DNA of 8,262 bases from an uncultured Archangium sp. (GTDB lineage Bacteria > Myxococcota > Myxococcia > Myxococcales > Myxococcaceae). Shown piece after piece: positions 6,769 to 8,262 of this stretch (position 1 is its first letter; every line of letters begins with the position of its first letter). The notes beneath the pieces were generated by a model. That model made no database searches. It worked only from the letters and a program-made list of their open reading frames with translations, and was not told the origin of the DNA. The translations under genes and the position numbers were made by a program. The stretch lies in assembly GCA_946479335.1 (NCBI GenBank), contig CAMLFP010000252.1, forward strand, positions 1-8,262. The letters run 5' to 3'.

Positions 6769-8262
6769 ATGACGAAGAAGCTCAACAATTCGCCCCTCAC
6801 CCCTCGCTCCGCGAGACCCTCTCCCCGGGGGAGAGGGGTTTTGTGGTTGGTCGTGCTCGCGCTCACGCCGGTGGTCGCGTTCATCGCTGCGCCGTTGCCG
6901 AACGGGCTGCTCGACTACCAACCCATCGTCTCGCTCAAGGTCCTCGATCGCGAGGGCGGGCTGCTGCGTGAATTGCGCAGCCGCGACGACGGGCGCTCGA
7001 CCCCCATCACGCGCGCGGAGATTTCTCCGCAGGTGCGCGCGGCGTTCCTCGCGGCGGAAGATCATCGCTTCGATTCACACCACGGCGTCTCGCCCACCGC
7101 GATGCTGCGCGCCGCGAAGCAGAACCTCTCGGCGGGCAAGGTGGTCGCCGGCGGTTCGACCATCACGCAGCAGCTCGCGCGCACGCTGGTGCCGCGGGAG
7201 CGCACGCTGTTCGGAAAAATGCAGGAGGCGCTGTGGGCGCTGCGCCTCGACGCGCACCTGTCGAAAGACGAGATCCTCACGCAGTACCTGAACCGCATCC
7301 CCTTCGGGAACAACACCTTCGGGCTTGAGGCCGCGGCGCAGCTCTACTTCGGAAAGAAGGCCGAACATCTGTCGCTCGGTGAAGCGGCGCTGCTGGCGTC
7401 GGTGCCGCGCGGACCGTCGGCGTACGACCCGTACCGCAAGCCGAAGCGTGTGGCGGAGCGCCGCGACTGGGTGCTCTCGCGCCTGCAGGAGACCGGGCTG
7501 GCCACCAGCGAAGACGTCGCCGTCGCGCGCGCGGAGCCGGTGGATCTCTCGCACTTCCGCGCGACGTTCCAGGCGCCACACTTCGTGAACTACGTCGCCG
7601 CGCACCTCGATGATTGGGGCCTGCGTGACGCGGCGGTCATCGAGACCACGTTGGACCCGCGCCTCCAGCCGCGTGTCGAGGAGCAGATCGCCGAGGAGAT
7701 CACGCGGCTGGCGGATCGCCGCGTCGGTTCGGCCGCCGCCGTCGTCGTCGACAACCAGAACGGCGAGGTGCTCGCGTACGCCGGCTCCGCCGACTTCTTC
7801 AACGAAGGCATCGAAGGTCAGAACGACGGCATCCAGATGCGGCGGCAGCCCGGCTCGGCGCTCAAGCCCTTCATCTACGCGGAGGCCTTCACGCGCGGCT
7901 ATACGCCCGCCACCGTCATCCCCGATCTCGATCTCGCCTTCAACGCGCCCAAGGGCAGCTACGCGCCGAAGAATTACGACCGCCGACTGCACGGCCCGGT
8001 GCGCGCGCGCGAAGCGTTGGCGAACTCGTACAACGTGCCGGCGGTGCGCGTGGCCGACGACATCGGCATCGGCACCGCGTTGGACACGCTCCACGCCGCG
8101 GGCTTCGAGTCGCTCACGCAAGACGCGGAGCACTACGGGCTCGGGCTGGTGCTGGGCAACGGCGAGGTCAGCCTGTGGGAGGCGGCGCGCGCGTACTCCG
8201 GGCTCTCACGTGGCGGCGTGGTGCGGCCGTTGCGCGTCATCCGCCACGCGTATCGCGCCGAC
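6769..8262 (+). CDS. pbpC: Penicillin-binding protein 1C, bifunctional peptidoglycan synthase (3' end cut by window edge)
   Basis: The open frame gives 498 residues and runs off the right edge; E. coli PbpC has about 770. A basic cytoplasmic tail (1-23) precedes one membrane anchor (about 24-42). The GT51 glycosyltransferase domain, which polymerises lipid II into glycan chains, shows EDHRFDSHHG with catalytic Glu97, GGSTITQQ (128-135), KMQEA with Glu153, and YLNRIPFGNNTFG. The transpeptidase domain begins around residue 310 and contains SALK with the acylated Ser363 and Lys366, then SYN (420-422). The KTG motif and the C-terminal PBP1C domain lie beyond the window. The N-terminal motifs and direct linkage to an A2M gene fit PBP1C better than PBP1A or PBP1B. 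It probably shares a transcript with the A2M gene. Residues 9-23 are encoded by a palindromic repeat. Alternative starts are TTG at 6841 or 6847, but these would remove the positively charged tail. Confidence 0.94.
   Translation, partial: MTKKLNNSPLTPRSARPSPRGRGVLWLVVLALTPVVAFIAAPLPNGLLDYQPIVSLKVLDREGGLLRELRSRDDGRSTPITRAEISPQVRAAFLAAEDHRFDSHHGVSPTAMLRAAKQNLSAGKVVAGGSTITQQLARTLVPRERTLFGKMQEALWALRLDAHLSKDEILTQYLNRIPFGNNTFGLEAAAQLYFGKKAEHLSLGEAALLASVPRGPSAYDPYRKPKRVAERRDWVLSRLQETGLATSEDVAVARAEPVDLSHFRATFQAPHFVNYVAAHLDDWGLRDAAVIETTLDPRLQPRVEEQIAEEITRLADRRVGSAAAVVVDNQNGEVLAYAGSADFFNEGIEGQNDGIQMRRQPGSALKPFIYAEAFTRGYTPATVIPDLDLAFNAPKGSYAPKNYDRRLHGPVRAREALANSYNVPAVRVADDIGIGTALDTLHAAGFESLTQDAEHYGLGLVLGNGEVSLWEAARAYSGLSRGGVVRPLRVIRHAYRAD
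6793..6838 (+). repeat. REP-like palindromic repeat, variant copy 3, inside the pbpC coding sequence
   Basis: The head CCCCTCACCCC (6793-6803) matches copies 1 and 2. A small inverted repeat follows, TCGC (6804-6807) with GCGA (6811-6814). The main stem is CCCTCTCCCC (6817-6826) with GGGGAGAGGG (6828-6837). Orientation is as in copy 1, so copies 2 and 3 face each other head to head across 27 bases that contain the pbpC start codon. In the pbpC frame it encodes residues 9-23, PLTPRSARPSPRGRG. Confidence 0.82.

Noticed and set aside
6839..6849. TTG codons at 6841 or 6847 as the true pbpC start, with GAGAGGGG of repeat copy 3 as binding site
   Set aside because: Spacing to 6847 is plausible, but the product would start inside the membrane anchor without a positively charged tail. 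The ATG at 6769 also has its own upstream GAGGG. It is kept only as an alternative.
7075..8133. A 352-codon minus-strand open frame opposite pbpC
   Set aside because: It is a shadow of the pbpC frame. The plus strand carries GT51 and transpeptidase motifs throughout this interval, and the minus translation is Arg/Val/Ala-rich without any motif.
1..8262. CRISPR arrays, tRNA or rRNA genes, insertion sequences, phage or defence genes
   Set aside because: None seen. No regularly spaced direct repeats, transposase frames or structured RNA genes are evident; the only repeats noticed are the three palindromic elements.

Overview
The window is strongly GC-rich, with codon third positions dominated by G and C. 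It looks like chromosome from a high-GC Gram-negative bacterium. The very long, lipid-anchored alpha-2-macroglobulin (A2M) next to pbpC, and the overall codon style, fit a myxobacterium or related Myxococcota. That placement is inference; no rRNA or other phylogenetic marker is present.

Layout: (1) 1-578, minus strand, is the N-terminal ~192 residues of a SAM-dependent methyltransferase of unassigned substrate, cut by the left edge. (2) 579-734 is a divergent intergenic region. It holds one copy of a REP-like palindromic repeat (601-637) and the ribosome binding site of the next gene. (3) 735-6713, plus strand, is a complete 1,992-residue bacterial A2M. It has a lipoprotein signal peptide, a proline-rich tether, Ig-like/macroglobulin domains, a glycine-rich bait-like segment, an intact Cys-Leu-Glu-Gln thioester, and a C-terminal macroglobulin region. 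(4) 6714-6768 is a short intergenic gap with a second palindromic repeat. (5) 6769-8262, plus strand, is pbpC (penicillin-binding protein 1C), cut by the right edge after the SxN motif. A third, variant repeat copy lies inside its first codons.

How the genes work together: A2M and PBP1C are a known pair (yfhM-pbpC in E. coli). In the usual model the A2M is a periplasmic protease trap. A foreign protease cleaves the bait, the buried thioester is exposed, and the protease is covalently captured. PBP1C is thought to make or repair peptidoglycan where the wall has been damaged. Spacing and shared strand suggest one operon here. The methyltransferase is divergent and has no evident functional link.

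The genes belong to described families. The least ordinary feature is the repeat arrangement at the A2M/pbpC junction. Two head-to-head palindromic repeats flank the pbpC start codon, one appears to supply its Shine-Dalgarno sequence, and the other appears to be translated as the basic cytoplasmic tail of PBP1C.
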